Source: JAUZQZ01 sp964624255 (GTDB lineage Bacteria; Pseudomonadota; Zetaproteobacteria; Mariprofundales; Mariprofundaceae). From it: 64,000 bases of DNA. Position numbers and translations under genes: made by a program. Below, piece by piece: positions 42,790-51,343 of the stretch. The stretch lies in NCBI GenBank assembly GCA_964624255.1, contig CAZUWV010000001.1:15628-79627 (forward strand), written 5' to 3'. The notes under the pieces were generated by a model. It ran no database searches. It was given only the letters and a program-made list of their open reading frames with translations, and was not told where the DNA came from. How positions within the stretch are numbered: position 1 is the first letter of the stretch; each line of letters starts with the position of its first letter.

Positions 42790-43515
42790 CTAAAGGAAAC
42801 GTGCCGCTTTGCGGCTCCACTCACTCTTGGGATAATTATGTCTCAATAGCAGGGCTGAATTGCGAGCATCGTCCTTTACGCCCAGTTTGGAGAAGGAAGC
42901 AGCCAGATAATACAAGGCTTCTTCAATGACGGGTGTGGTTTGATATTTCTCCAGCACGACTTGGAAACGGTTGGCCGCAGCGACATAACGGTGGCGCTTG
43001 AAATAAAATTTCCCGACATCCAGTTCATGGCCAGCCAGTCGGTTATAGAGGAGCTGGAGACGACGGGAAGCGTCCCTGGCATACGGACTCTTCGGGTATT
43101 CTTTAAGCAATGTCTTGAAAATTTTCATGGCAGCATGCGTTTCTGACTGGTCCCTTTCGGGCCGGGAAGATTCTCGATAGTGACTCATCCCAAGTATATA
43201 CTGCGCATAATCTACGTTCGGGTGACGGGGATGTCTGCGCACGAATTCGCTACTGAGTGTTTCGGATAAAATGTACTCATGGTCCTTATAAGCCGAGAAT
43301 ATACGCAGTAATTCCGCTTGGATGGCATATCGGCTATAGGGGTGGTCTGTTTCAAATTTTTCAAGATCAAGTGTGACCTCTGAATACGAACCTTTCGCCA
43401 ACAGGGCTTTTGCATGCTCATAATCAATTTGGGCCGTGCTCTTTTTTATGGCTGAGCTGCTGGCACAGGCGGCCAGTAGCAGTGGCAGGCAGAAGAGGGC
43501 AAGAAGTTTTTTCAT
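42790..43515 (-). CDS. bamD: Outer membrane protein assembly factor BamD
   Basis: 241 residues. Signal peptide with lipobox LAAC (Cys17), then five TPR-like helical repeats with YEHAKALLAKGSYSEV, FETDHPYSRYAIQAELLRIF, FVRRHPRHPNVDYAQYILG and ALYYLAASFSKLG. It is the lipoprotein partner of BamA in inserting outer-membrane barrels. In E. coli bamD is divergent from rluD-pgeF; here it follows pgeF on the same strand, 9 bases later, so it can share their transcript. Confidence 0.93.
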   Translation of the reverse strand: MKKLLALFCLPLLLAACASSSAIKKSTAQIDYEHAKALLAKGSYSEVTLDLEKFETDHPYSRYAIQAELLRIFSAYKDHEYILSETLSSEFVRRHPRHPNVDYAQYILGMSHYRESSRPERDQSETHAAMKIFKTLLKEYPKSPYARDASRRLQLLYNRLAGHELDVGKFYFKRHRYVAAANRFQVVLEKYQTTPVIEEALYYLAASFSKLGVKDDARNSALLLRHNYPKSEWSRKAARFL

Positions 43516-43524
43516 GTCGATACC

Positions 43525-44310
43525 CTATGGGGCGGCGGGCAGGGCGACAACGGCCAAATGGCGGCCTGCCCGTTTGCCATCACGGCGCCAGGAATAAAAA
43601 CGTTTTTCATCGCAACAGGTACACATCGGGATATGTTCAATATGCGCTTGCGGGATACCCGCATATCGTAATTGTTGTGCGTTGATACCCGCCAGGTCCG
43701 CATGCGCCCTGTCGTTTATCCGCGCCATGTTGTTCGCATGGTGGATAAACCGATGGGCATCACTACAGCCTTGGGCAAGGCGGTTCACCATCGAGGCCTT
43801 GATTTCAAAGCAACAGGGACCGATACATGGCCCGATTGAGGCAAAAATTTGCTTCGGTCTCGCGCCATATTGCTGCATGGCAGCGATAGCGCGGGTAACA
43901 ACCTGTGCGGCTGTCCCCCGCCAGCCAGCGTGTACGGCGGCTGTGATGCCTGCCGCCGGGGCGGCCAGAAGAACGGGGACACAGTCCGCTACGCACACAG
44001 CTACGCTCGCGCCATCCATGCCAATGAGGATATCAGCTTGCTCCTGATGTGGAACAACACCCTGGCCCCGGCAGACCAGAACGTCCTCGCTATGGACCTG
44101 TTTTGCTCTGTGCGGCATGCCGGGGAGCTTAGCTTTCTGAATTAGAGTCTCAATATTGTACGCTGTATTTTCCTCATCATCACCCAGGCCAAAACCAAGA
44201 TTCAGGCTGTCGAAGGGAGGAGGGCTTACGCCACCATGACGCAGGCTGAAGATTGCGGCGGCACCATGTGCAGCCAACAACTCAGAATGTAAAAAGCATG
44301 TATCAGTCAT
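43525..44310 (-). CDS. pgeF: Peptidoglycan editing factor / multicopper-oxidase-like (YfiH)
   Basis: 261 residues. Motifs of the Cu-oxidase-4/YfiH family are intact: SLRHGGVSPPPFDSLNLG, KQVHSEDVL, VCVADCVPVLL, AVHAGWRGTAAQVV, IGPCIGPCCFEI and CTCCDEKRFYSWRRDG, with the His and Cys of the purine-nucleoside/metal site. In E. coli the protein removes wrongly incorporated L-Ser from peptidoglycan precursors. It overlaps rluD by 8 bases upstream and lies 9 bases before bamD. Confidence 0.93.
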   Translation of the reverse strand: MTDTCFLHSELLAAHGAAAIFSLRHGGVSPPPFDSLNLGFGLGDDEENTAYNIETLIQKAKLPGMPHRAKQVHSEDVLVCRGQGVVPHQEQADILIGMDGASVAVCVADCVPVLLAAPAAGITAAVHAGWRGTAAQVVTRAIAAMQQYGARPKQIFASIGPCIGPCCFEIKASMVNRLAQGCSDAHRFIHHANNMARINDRAHADLAGINAQQLRYAGIPQAHIEHIPMCTCCDEKRFYSWRRDGKRAGRHLAVVALPAAP

Positions 44311-45265
44311 AAGCCTGATCCAGGGCGGTGGATAAGGCTTTTAGGTCTGCGGGGAAGGGCGCGGCGCAACGGACTGGTTTCTTCGTAACGGGGTGAATAA
44401 ATCGTAGGATTTCGGCATGCAAGGCCTGCCGGTGTAATTCTCCAAGGGCTACGCAAACGGGCCCAGGGACATCGCGTGACGGATGATAGCTTCTTCCATA
44501 GATTATATCTCCGAGGATAGGGTGGCCGAGGTGGCTTAAATGAACGCGAATCTGATGCGTGCGACCCGTATACAGGGCCAGCCGAATGCGACAAAAATGT
44601 TTGTCGTAGCGCCGCTCGACCGTGGCCTCCGTGATGGCGATCCTACCATCACTGCGGACGCCCATTTTCTTACGGTGTCGGGGATGCCTGCCAATCGGCT
44701 CGTCAATGCGGCGCACACACCATGTGGGATTACCCCGACACCATGCGACATATTGGCGATCCAGATCATGAATGGAAAACATATCCGTCAGACTTCGGTG
44801 GGTTTCTTCCGTCTTGGCGACGACTAGGCTACCGGATGTATCCTTGTCCAGACGATGCACAATACCTGGGCGCTCCACGCCATTGATGCCCGGAAGGTTA
44901 GAACAATGGAATAACAGAGCATTTACCAGCGTTCCGCTATCATGGCCATGGCTGGGGTGGACGACCATGCCCGCTGGCTTGTTAACGACCAGCAGGTGTT
45001 CATCTTCAAATAGAATATCCAGGGGAATGTCTTCAGGGGCCATATCCAGCGGCACCAGCTTCGGCAAATAGACTGTGAATATCTGCCCGGCCTTAACCTT
45101 GGCGGATGTCCTGGACATGACCTCGCCAGCCGCATGGACGGCGCGGTCATGGATCAACGTCTGGATATGATTGCGAGACAAGCCGGTCAGCGCGGCCAAC
45201 ACTTGGTCGAGGCGCTGGTCAACATGGGTCTCGTCAATGACGACCGACAGTCTTTGCTTGTCCAA
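44303..45265 (-). CDS. rluD: 23S rRNA pseudouridine synthase (1911/1915/1917)
   Basis: 320 residues. An N-terminal S4 RNA-binding domain (about 15-75, with LSRNHIQTLIHDRAV) precedes a RluA-family catalytic domain with HRLDKDTSG, giving the catalytic Asp at 140, and RTHQIRVHLSHLGHPILGD. The pairing with pgeF is the standard one for rluD. It modifies helix 69 of 23S rRNA. The start at 45265 follows the rne stop by about 70 bases on the same strand. Confidence 0.93.
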   Translation of the reverse strand: MDKQRLSVVIDETHVDQRLDQVLAALTGLSRNHIQTLIHDRAVHAAGEVMSRTSAKVKAGQIFTVYLPKLVPLDMAPEDIPLDILFEDEHLLVVNKPAGMVVHPSHGHDSGTLVNALLFHCSNLPGINGVERPGIVHRLDKDTSGSLVVAKTEETHRSLTDMFSIHDLDRQYVAWCRGNPTWCVRRIDEPIGRHPRHRKKMGVRSDGRIAITEATVERRYDKHFCRIRLALYTGRTHQIRVHLSHLGHPILGDIIYGRSYHPSRDVPGPVCVALGELHRQALHAEILRFIHPVTKKPVRCAAPFPADLKALSTALDQAYD

Positions 45266-45336
45266 AGTCCGGTAGGTACGGAGCCGCTAGTCTGAGTTAT
45301 TCATGATTGTCATGAAAGGTTCACGTAGCAGATTTC

Positions 45337-47445
45337 TCATACGTCTGATGGACTCCCGGACGCCGGTTTCGGGCTATCCCCATTGTCGGTATTCTGAGGC
45401 CGGGTCTGTTTCTGGTCGCCCCCACTATCGGCGCTCCGAAGCTGGGTCTGTTGCTGATTCTGTTCCGCAGGTTTTCGCGGCGGCCGTCGTCTTCGTCGCC
45501 GCCTCCGCACACCCCCATTGCTATCATTCCCCCTCGTTTCCTGCGGACTCGTCACCGCGGCATTCTGCTCCTGGCGTTCTGGCGTGGGGCTAGCCTCGGT
45601 TCCCTTGTTTTGTTTTTGGTCTTGACCAGACGTGGTGGCCTTCGGGCGTCTTCCGCCGCGGACACCTCTCCGTCGCTGGGTACCTCTCCGTTGCGCATTG
45701 CGCGCTGCCTCTTCTTTCTTTTCCTCTTTCTCGCGGCGTTCTTCCTCTTCCTGCTGCTTCCTTCTGGTAACGCCTCCGAACAGTACATCGCCCAGCTTGT
45801 TCAACAGACTTCTTTTCTTTTTATCAGTGGTCTTCGTTTCTTCTTTATCTTCAGTCGTTGGGATACCGACGATAGGCGTGGTCGGTTTAAGCTTGCGGCC
45901 TGTTCGTGCGGGTTTCTTGCCCTTCAGGGTATCCTCAAGTACTTCAATGCGTTGCTGGCTTTCATCCATCCAGTGACGCTCGATCCGGTAATGTGGAATC
46001 TCAATATCCGGTCGGATCTGCAAATTGATTTGTATGGCATAATTTTCTTCAATGCGGGCGATATACTGACGCTTGTTATTCATCAGGTATTCGCCAGTTT
46101 CCTTTGGCACCTGTACCAGCAACGTCGGTTTTTTACCCGCTTCAGCATGGTCCTCCATGCGCGTCAGCATCTGCAACGCCATGGATTCCACGATTCTTAC
46201 CCTACCCCGGCCCATACATCGCGGGCAGGTTTCCGTTGTGGATTCGCGGATCGACGGGCGTAATCGCTGTCGTGACATTTCCAGCAGGCCGAAGCGGGAA
46301 ATACGTGCGAACTGTACGCGAGCTTTGTCAGGTTTACAGCAGTCTCGCAATTCTTCTTCAACCTGCTGGCCGTGCTTTCGGCTGGACATATCGATAAAAT
46401 CAATGACGATCAGGCCACCAATATCCCGAATACGAAGTTGCCTGGCAATCTCGCGAGCCGCTTCCATATTGGTATCCAGGGCTGTGTCATCAATGTGTTT
46501 TTTTCCCGTGGATCGGGAGGAGTTAACGTCGATGGATGTCAGTGCCTCGGTAGGGTCGAATACAATGGACCCGCCTGAGGGTAAACGAATCGATCGGTCA
46601 TGAATCTCCTCGCACTGATCTTCGATACCATAGTGCCGGAACAGTGGCTTTTTCCCACGATAGAGCTTAACCAGCTTTTCCTTGCCGGGGAGTACGGCAT
46701 GTACGAAGAGTTTGGTACGCTGATAGACGTCATGCTGGTCCACCCATATCTCCTGAATATCATCCGTGAAATGGTCGCGGATAGCGCGCGTGGCCAGATC
46801 ACCCTCCAGATAAATCAACGAAGGGGAAGGAGCGTTCTCACTTTTGATGCGAATCTCGTCCCAGAGACGTTGCAGGTAGGAAAAATCACGTTGCAGCGCC
46901 TCCAGCTTCTGGTCCTTGCCTGCCGTGCGTACGATCAGCCCCATATCTTCAGGGACATCCAACTCTGCCAGAATGGCCTTGATAGCGCGCCGATCTTCCT
47001 CTTTCAACTTACGCGAAATCCCCACGCGCGAGGTGTTCGGACTGAGGACCAGGTAACGCCCGGCCAGCGATATGTAGGTAGTGAGAGCCGCGCCCTTGTT
47101 ACCTCGCTCTTCCTTGACGACTTGCACCAGAACGGATTGTTTGGGTGCCAGAATGTCCTGAATATTGATCTTGCGCGCGTCGGCGGTCTTATCGGACCCT
47201 TCTTTCCAGTAATCCTGGTGAATATCGTGCAGGGGAAGAAAGCCCTGGCGGCCGGCCCCGTATTCTACAAAAGCAGCCTGAAGACTGGCCTCCACCTTGC
47301 TGACCGTTCCCTTGTATATATTGCTTTTGGTCTGGACCTTATGTGCGGACTCAATGTCCAGTTCTTGTAGATATTGATCATCAATGATGCTGACCCGGCT
47401 TTGTTCCGGGTGTACGGCATTGATGAGCATGAGCTTCTTTTTCAT
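45337..47445 (-). CDS. rne: Ribonuclease E
   Basis: 702 residues, shorter than E. coli RNase E (1061). The catalytic part has an S1 domain (about 35-120, SNIYKGTVSKVEASLQAAFV), a DNase I-like core with FDPTEALTSIDVNS and GGLIVIDFIDM, the zinc-link CPRCMGRG, and a small domain. From about 530 the protein is Arg/Lys/Glu-, then Gln-rich (REKEEKKEEAARNAQRRG, RRRRRRRRPPRKP), an RNA-binding and probably disordered tail where degradosome partners would bind. rluC is divergent, as in E. coli. Confidence 0.93.
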   Translation of the reverse strand: MKKKLMLINAVHPEQSRVSIIDDQYLQELDIESAHKVQTKSNIYKGTVSKVEASLQAAFVEYGAGRQGFLPLHDIHQDYWKEGSDKTADARKINIQDILAPKQSVLVQVVKEERGNKGAALTTYISLAGRYLVLSPNTSRVGISRKLKEEDRRAIKAILAELDVPEDMGLIVRTAGKDQKLEALQRDFSYLQRLWDEIRIKSENAPSPSLIYLEGDLATRAIRDHFTDDIQEIWVDQHDVYQRTKLFVHAVLPGKEKLVKLYRGKKPLFRHYGIEDQCEEIHDRSIRLPSGGSIVFDPTEALTSIDVNSSRSTGKKHIDDTALDTNMEAAREIARQLRIRDIGGLIVIDFIDMSSRKHGQQVEEELRDCCKPDKARVQFARISRFGLLEMSRQRLRPSIRESTTETCPRCMGRGRVRIVESMALQMLTRMEDHAEAGKKPTLLVQVPKETGEYLMNNKRQYIARIEENYAIQINLQIRPDIEIPHYRIERHWMDESQQRIEVLEDTLKGKKPARTGRKLKPTTPIVGIPTTEDKEETKTTDKKKRSLLNKLGDVLFGGVTRRKQQEEEERREKEEKKEEAARNAQRRGTQRRRGVRGGRRPKATTSGQDQKQNKGTEASPTPERQEQNAAVTSPQETRGNDSNGGVRRRRRRRRPPRKPAEQNQQQTQLRSADSGGDQKQTRPQNTDNGDSPKPASGSPSDV

Positions 47446-47848
47446 GCTGCATCCTTACGCCGTCTGAAGAATATGCCTGGACAACCCGCTCACGACCACA
47501 CAAGTGGCACGCATTCCCTTCCCCTTTATGCTCTACATCCGTCAGGAACCCTTTAATCTCTTGCCCTGATCAGATACGAACCTTCAGACGGTCTCGTTTT
47601 ATTTGCAGGCTCAACGCGAGGTAGATATACGGCGAGGCTTCCGCCACGGCCCATTTACATGAACCGTACTACCGAATATCGGGTTAAATATCCACCGTAG
47701 TCTGTACTTCTCCTGCCCGTTAGCTTAACGCGGCTCGCGGCTTATATATCGCAGTTACATGATATTTGCGCAGGCTTAATATATCGTTTGCGTCAACAAA
47801 GGCCGCGATGGATGCGTACCATGGGCGAACGCGGAGCTACTGCTGACC
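47446..47848. promoter_or_regulatory. rne leader / rluC upstream region
   Basis: 403 gene-free bases between the divergent rne and rluC starts. For rne, the leader ends with AAGGATGCAGC before the ATG. A perfect 10-base inverted repeat, CCGTCTGAAG at 47460-47469 and CTTCAGACGG at 47582-47591, would put one arm directly beside the rne ribosome binding site. The length fits the long autoregulated rne leader known from E. coli. Near rluC an A/T-rich part (TTAATATATCG, 47778-47788) may hold its promoter. Confidence 0.5.
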
Positions 47849-48859
47849 ATGAAAGCTAATGTAAAGGGAGGGGTCTTGGCAAGGGAAAAGGGAGGTGACA
47901 GCCGAATTGTTGTGGATGCAGAGGAGGCAGAGGGCCGCCTGGACCGGATACTGTTGCGGCGGAAAGATGCGTCTCTCCGTCCCCTGGTTATGCGTTTGAT
48001 TCGCCGCGGTAACGTGCGCGTGAACGGTAAACGCGCCAGGCCCGATACCCGTTTATTCCAGGGTGACGAAATTTTTTTGCCGGCCAGTTTACGCCAGACC
48101 GTCATGGAAGAAATTGTCGGGCCGCGTCCGATGTTTCCGCATATGCCCGCCGCCATACGGGGCGTAACTATTTTATTCGAGGATACAGATGTTTTGGTGA
48201 TCGACAAACCTGCGGGAGTTGTGGTCCATGGCGGAAGTGGTCATGACTCAGGCGTGATCGAGTATTTGCGCGACGCCATGCAATTACGGGAGTTGCGTTT
48301 GGCGCACCGGCTGGACCGGGGTACCAGCGGATGTCTGCTGATGGCTAAACGACTATCCGTATTGCGCGCGCTGGCCACGGCATTCCGGGAGCGCCGCGCA
48401 CATAAGACCTACCTGGCATGGGTGGCTGGCCATCCGTACCCATATGCAGGCCGTATGCAGTCCACCCTGGCTAAAAGCGTATTGCCGGGCGGCGAGCGTG
48501 TGGTGGTCCAGGGGAGAGGCGGGAAAGAGGCCGCGACTGATTATCAGGTAAGCCTGCTCGCGGAATACAATGGCCGGCCGCTCGCGCTGTTGGCGCTATT
48601 TCCTGAGAGTGGACGCACCCACCAGTTGCGGGTGCAATTGCAGGCGGAAGGACACGCTATCCTTGGTGATGGAAAATATGGGTTACGCGAGGATAATAAT
48701 CATTACCGTGGTATGGGTGGCAAAGGCATGGCATTGCATGCCTGGAGGTTGAGATTCGAGCATCCGGCACAGCAACGGATCATCGAGGTGCGTGCGCCCT
48801 GGCCAGCCAGGTGGAAGAATGTTTCCCGAGTCAGAAATACTGAATTTCGGGGAGATTGA
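47849..48859 (+). CDS. rluC: 23S rRNA pseudouridine synthase (955/2504/2580)
   Basis: 336 residues. A short S4 domain (about 29-85) and the RluA-family catalytic domain with HRLDRGTSG (Asp156) and GRTHQLRVQLQAEGHAILGD are present. Divergence from rne supports RluC rather than RluA or RluD. The start is uncertain: ATG at 47849 has a weak site (GGAG 12 bases upstream); TTG codons further in have better GGAGG spacing. The 3' end overlaps the convergent Yip1-like gene by 29 bases. Confidence 0.9.
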   Translation: MKANVKGGVLAREKGGDSRIVVDAEEAEGRLDRILLRRKDASLRPLVMRLIRRGNVRVNGKRARPDTRLFQGDEIFLPASLRQTVMEEIVGPRPMFPHMPAAIRGVTILFEDTDVLVIDKPAGVVVHGGSGHDSGVIEYLRDAMQLRELRLAHRLDRGTSGCLLMAKRLSVLRALATAFRERRAHKTYLAWVAGHPYPYAGRMQSTLAKSVLPGGERVVVQGRGGKEAATDYQVSLLAEYNGRPLALLALFPESGRTHQLRVQLQAEGHAILGDGKYGLREDNNHYRGMGGKGMALHAWRLRFEHPAQQRIIEVRAPWPARWKNVSRVRNTEFRGD

Positions 48860-49409
48860 TGCCCGTTTGCGTCATGAGCTGGAATAGAAGAATCGCCAAT
48901 AACAACAGGGAGATTCCCATAATTATAAAGGATGCAAGAATAATCAGCAGTGCCGATCCACCGCCGATTCTGGCATGTGATACCAGCCCCTGCCAATTCA
49001 GATACAAGCTCCACATGGTGGCGATAACGCCGGCGAATGGAATAATTGAGAATATGGAGGGAGCTGCGCCATAGGCGCAAATCTGGAAGGCATCGACAGT
49101 TGTTAATGATGACTTGCAAAATGTGCGGGCGGCCCAGCCCAGGTACCATGCCCATGACCAGGTCCCCGCGACGCCAAACAATAGAAATATAGGAAGGATG
49201 AAGATAATGGTGATAATGCCGGAGAAAATGCTGGCGGCAAGCGCCGGGATGAGGAGATAGATGACAAGCAGGATCGCGGAGTTTTTATAATCCAGTGCCG
49301 TTGGCATATTTTCGAAGCACGGGGTGGGCGAAGTCATGGTTGCCCTGAACGATGGCAGAAGGGTTTCACCGATACGCTCACTGGAAAAATAAGATTGCTC
49401 GTCTTTCAT
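48831..49409 (-). CDS. Yip1-family integral membrane protein
   Basis: 192 residues from the ATG at 49409, which has GAGGGA upstream; the TTG further out at 49436 is not needed. Five or so hydrophobic segments (AILLVIYLLIPALAASIFSG, IIFILPIFLLFGVAG, SIFSIIPFAGVIATMW, LLIILASFIIMGISL) and the FQICAYGAAPSIFS pattern fit the Yip1 fold. The function is unknown. It overlaps rluC at the 3' end and is divergent from the DUF2782 gene. Confidence 0.75.
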   Translation of the reverse strand: MKDEQSYFSSERIGETLLPSFRATMTSPTPCFENMPTALDYKNSAILLVIYLLIPALAASIFSGIITIIFILPIFLLFGVAGTWSWAWYLGWAARTFCKSSLTTVDAFQICAYGAAPSIFSIIPFAGVIATMWSLYLNWQGLVSHARIGGGSALLIILASFIIMGISLLLLAILLFQLMTQTGINLPEIQYF

Positions 49410-49500
49410 GGCTCCCTCTTGAAGAGCCCAATCCAAGTCTATCCGACACTTTTGCGCAAGCTATTGTGTAAGATCAAGTGTTCCGTCTATACTTAGGAAC

Positions 49501-49905
49501 ATGAGCCGATACCTTTTTCCCCTCCTTGTATCCTTGGCATACATGCCTGTTTCCATCGCTGTGGCGGCAGACCGGAATGCGGCATTGCCACCGCCAACGA
49601 AGGTACAGAATACGCCCGAGGCAAAAGAAACGGTGCAGCCACCCGGTAACGGAAATGCTTTGGGCAAACAATTTCTGACTCCTGATGGCAAACACGCGCA
49701 GGTTCGTATACTTAAACATAAAGACGGGGCGACGGTGGAAGAATACTTTCGGCACGGGCGTATGTATAAAATCAAGGTTAGCCCTGCTGCGGGTACGCCT
49801 CCCTATTATCTTTATGATCGGAATGGTGACGGTAGTTTTGAGCGGCAGATGCCGGGAGGCTATAAATATGAGAGTCCGCCCGAGTGGGTGATTAAGCGCT
49901 TCTGA
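49501..49905 (+). CDS. Exported DUF2782 protein
   Basis: 134 residues. A signal peptide (SRYLFPLLVSLAYMPVSIAVAA) precedes a Pro-rich linker and the compact DUF2782 domain: QVRILKHKDGATVEEYFRHG, MYKIKVSPAAGTPPYYLYDR, DGDGSFERQ and the C-terminal EWVIKRF. The family is of unknown function and is usually found just upstream of polA in Gammaproteobacteria; here polA is 7.7 kb away. The gene is followed by a short gap with an R1 left end. Confidence 0.85.
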   Translation: MSRYLFPLLVSLAYMPVSIAVAADRNAALPPPTKVQNTPEAKETVQPPGNGNALGKQFLTPDGKHAQVRILKHKDGATVEEYFRHGRMYKIKVSPAAGTPPYYLYDRNGDGSFERQMPGGYKYESPPEWVIKRF

Positions 49906-49921
49906 AGGTTCGGTAGGCTCC

Positions 49922-49951
49922 TAGCCTGTATTGTTTACAAATACTGCCGCC
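49922..49951 (+). repeat. Lone R1 left end at a start codon
   Basis: TAGCCTGTATTGTTTACAAA followed by TACTGCCGCC follows the R1 left end (TAGCCTGGACTATTCATAAA then TGCTGCCGCG). No core or right end is present. It contains the first possible start codon of the ThiE/TenI-like gene (TTG at 49931). Confidence 0.65.
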
Positions 49952-50560
49952 CCATTGCCAGTTCCTGAACTCATTCTGATTACAGACTCGTCGCGCATGA
50001 AGCGTGACCGGTTTCTTGCGACCGTGGATGCAGCCCTGTGCGGTGGCGTGGACGCTGTGCTGGTACGCGAGAAGCGGATGGATAGTGCGCAGCTGCTAGC
50101 TTTCTGCTCGCGGCTAAGGGCCGTGACGATGGCGCGCCATGCGTCGTTGATTGTACATAGTCAGGCCGATGTGGCGCGGGCCGTGGCGGCGGATGGTGTA
50201 CATGTAGCCGCCGCAGATATGGCGGAGATCCCTGCGATGCGTGCATGGTTGAAGCATGCGGAAATGGCTATCTCGGTCTCATGTCATGGTATCGAAGATC
50301 TGGAACAGGCGGCGCATTATGGAGCGGATTTTGCGCTGTTGTCACCGGTGTTTTCCACATCAAGTCATCCACAGGCGTCGCCGCTTGGTGTGAACCGATT
50401 CATACGGATTGCAGGGGATGCAGTCCTGCCCGTTGTTGCCCTGGGCGGCATTACGCTGGAAAACCGGGGAGCACTCGCTTGCCGGAGTGTGGCGGTGATT
50501 AGCGCCCTTCTGGATGCGAGCGATGCGGAGCTGGCCGCTCGTTGTCTTTTAAGGGCATGA
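49931..50560 (+). CDS. ThiE/TenI-family TIM-barrel protein
   Basis: Up to 209 residues. The start is unclear: TTG at 49931 lies inside an R1 end, TTG at 49955 is the next choice, and neither has a good Shine-Dalgarno. The barrel begins ELILITDSS and has VDAVLVREKRMD, ADGVHVAAADM, SCHGIEDLEQAAHYGADFAL, LSPVFSTSSHPQASPLGV and VVALGGITLENRG. Thiamine-phosphate synthases normally have INDR and HLGQ-D where this has VHSQ and HVAAAD; the SPVF-T-SHP form is closer to TenI-like or Nudix-fused domains. A thiamine-related role is likely but the reaction is uncertain. Confidence 0.75.
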   Translation: MFTNTAAPLPVPELILITDSSRMKRDRFLATVDAALCGGVDAVLVREKRMDSAQLLAFCSRLRAVTMARHASLIVHSQADVARAVAADGVHVAAADMAEIPAMRAWLKHAEMAISVSCHGIEDLEQAAHYGADFALLSPVFSTSSHPQASPLGVNRFIRIAGDAVLPVVALGGITLENRGALACRSVAVISALLDASDAELAARCLLRA

Positions 50561-51283
50561 ATTTGTCAGGGTTTTGAGCATCATTTGTACTCTTTTTTGC
50601 GCTTCGCCAAGTTGTACGGTGTGACGCCCACTCAGACATATCTTTCCCTGCGGATATTGTCCACAATAATGGGGGTAGGAGCCGATCTCAATTTCGGGAA
50701 ATTGCCGCTGAATTTCCTCTAGCTGCAGCGCAAAGCTGCTTTCCAGCAAGGTAACCTCTATTTCCCGTCGCTCAAATCCTTGTCCGCCAAAATTATCCAT
50801 GATCGTATCCAGTTGCGAGGTGAAGATGTCCGGTACCCCTGCCAGTACATACACGTTGTCGATGCGTGCTCCCGGCGCAATTGTCTTCTCGCAGCGGATG
50901 AGTTTAGCACCCTTCGGTACGCGACTCATACGTCGGCGCCCGGCATTCAGCCCATCTTTTCCGTAGCGCTCAGTCATGGCACGCACGATATAACGATGTT
51001 CTTTCAGGGGGACACCAAAGGCTCTGGCGACAGCCCCCATCGTGATGTCATCGTGTGTCGGGCCAATGCCACCACTGGTAATCACCGCATCGAAACCAGC
51101 CCGCAGACGGTCCAGCGTGGAAACGATGCACGCCTCCACGTCCGGCACGACGGCAATTTCAGCCAGCCTACAGCCGCGCCCGAAGAGTTGTTTTGCCACC
51201 AGCCAGCCATTGGTGTCGCGCGTGCGGCCGGAAAGTATCTCGTTGCCAATAATTAGCATGGCGGCACTCTGATGCTTGTTCAT
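50549..51283 (-). CDS. MoCF-domain protein (CinA N-terminal-like)
   Basis: 244 residues. The molybdopterin-binding/MoCF fold is shown by LIIGNEILSGRTRDTNG, AVITSGGIGPTHDDIT, NAGRRRMSRVPKGA and VYVLAGVPDIF. It lacks the C-terminal nicotinamide-mononucleotide amidase domain of full CinA, so the reaction is unknown; the single-domain form is related to ADP-ribose/CoA pyrophosphatases. Its 3' end overlaps the convergent ThiE/TenI-like gene by 12 bases. Confidence 0.85.
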   Translation of the reverse strand: MNKHQSAAMLIIGNEILSGRTRDTNGWLVAKQLFGRGCRLAEIAVVPDVEACIVSTLDRLRAGFDAVITSGGIGPTHDDITMGAVARAFGVPLKEHRYIVRAMTERYGKDGLNAGRRRMSRVPKGAKLIRCEKTIAPGARIDNVYVLAGVPDIFTSQLDTIMDNFGGQGFERREIEVTLLESSFALQLEEIQRQFPEIEIGSYPHYCGQYPQGKICLSGRHTVQLGEAQKRVQMMLKTLTNSCP

Positions 51284-51343
51284 CGCCTGCCATCATAGAC
51301 GGATTATGCGTCGCCCGCTACGGTAATCGTATAGTATATGTCG

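Noticed and set aside
45451..46263. 270-codon open frame on the plus strand opposite the RNase E tail
   Set aside because: It is the antisense of the Arg/Glu-rich rne tail, giving a Ser/Phe/Leu-rich low-complexity product; no start signal.
47459..47468. GCCGTCTGAA, identical to the Neisseria DNA uptake 10-mer
   Set aside because: I noticed only this occurrence plus its inverted partner with a different flanking base; without genome-wide enrichment it is best treated as part of the rne leader dyad.
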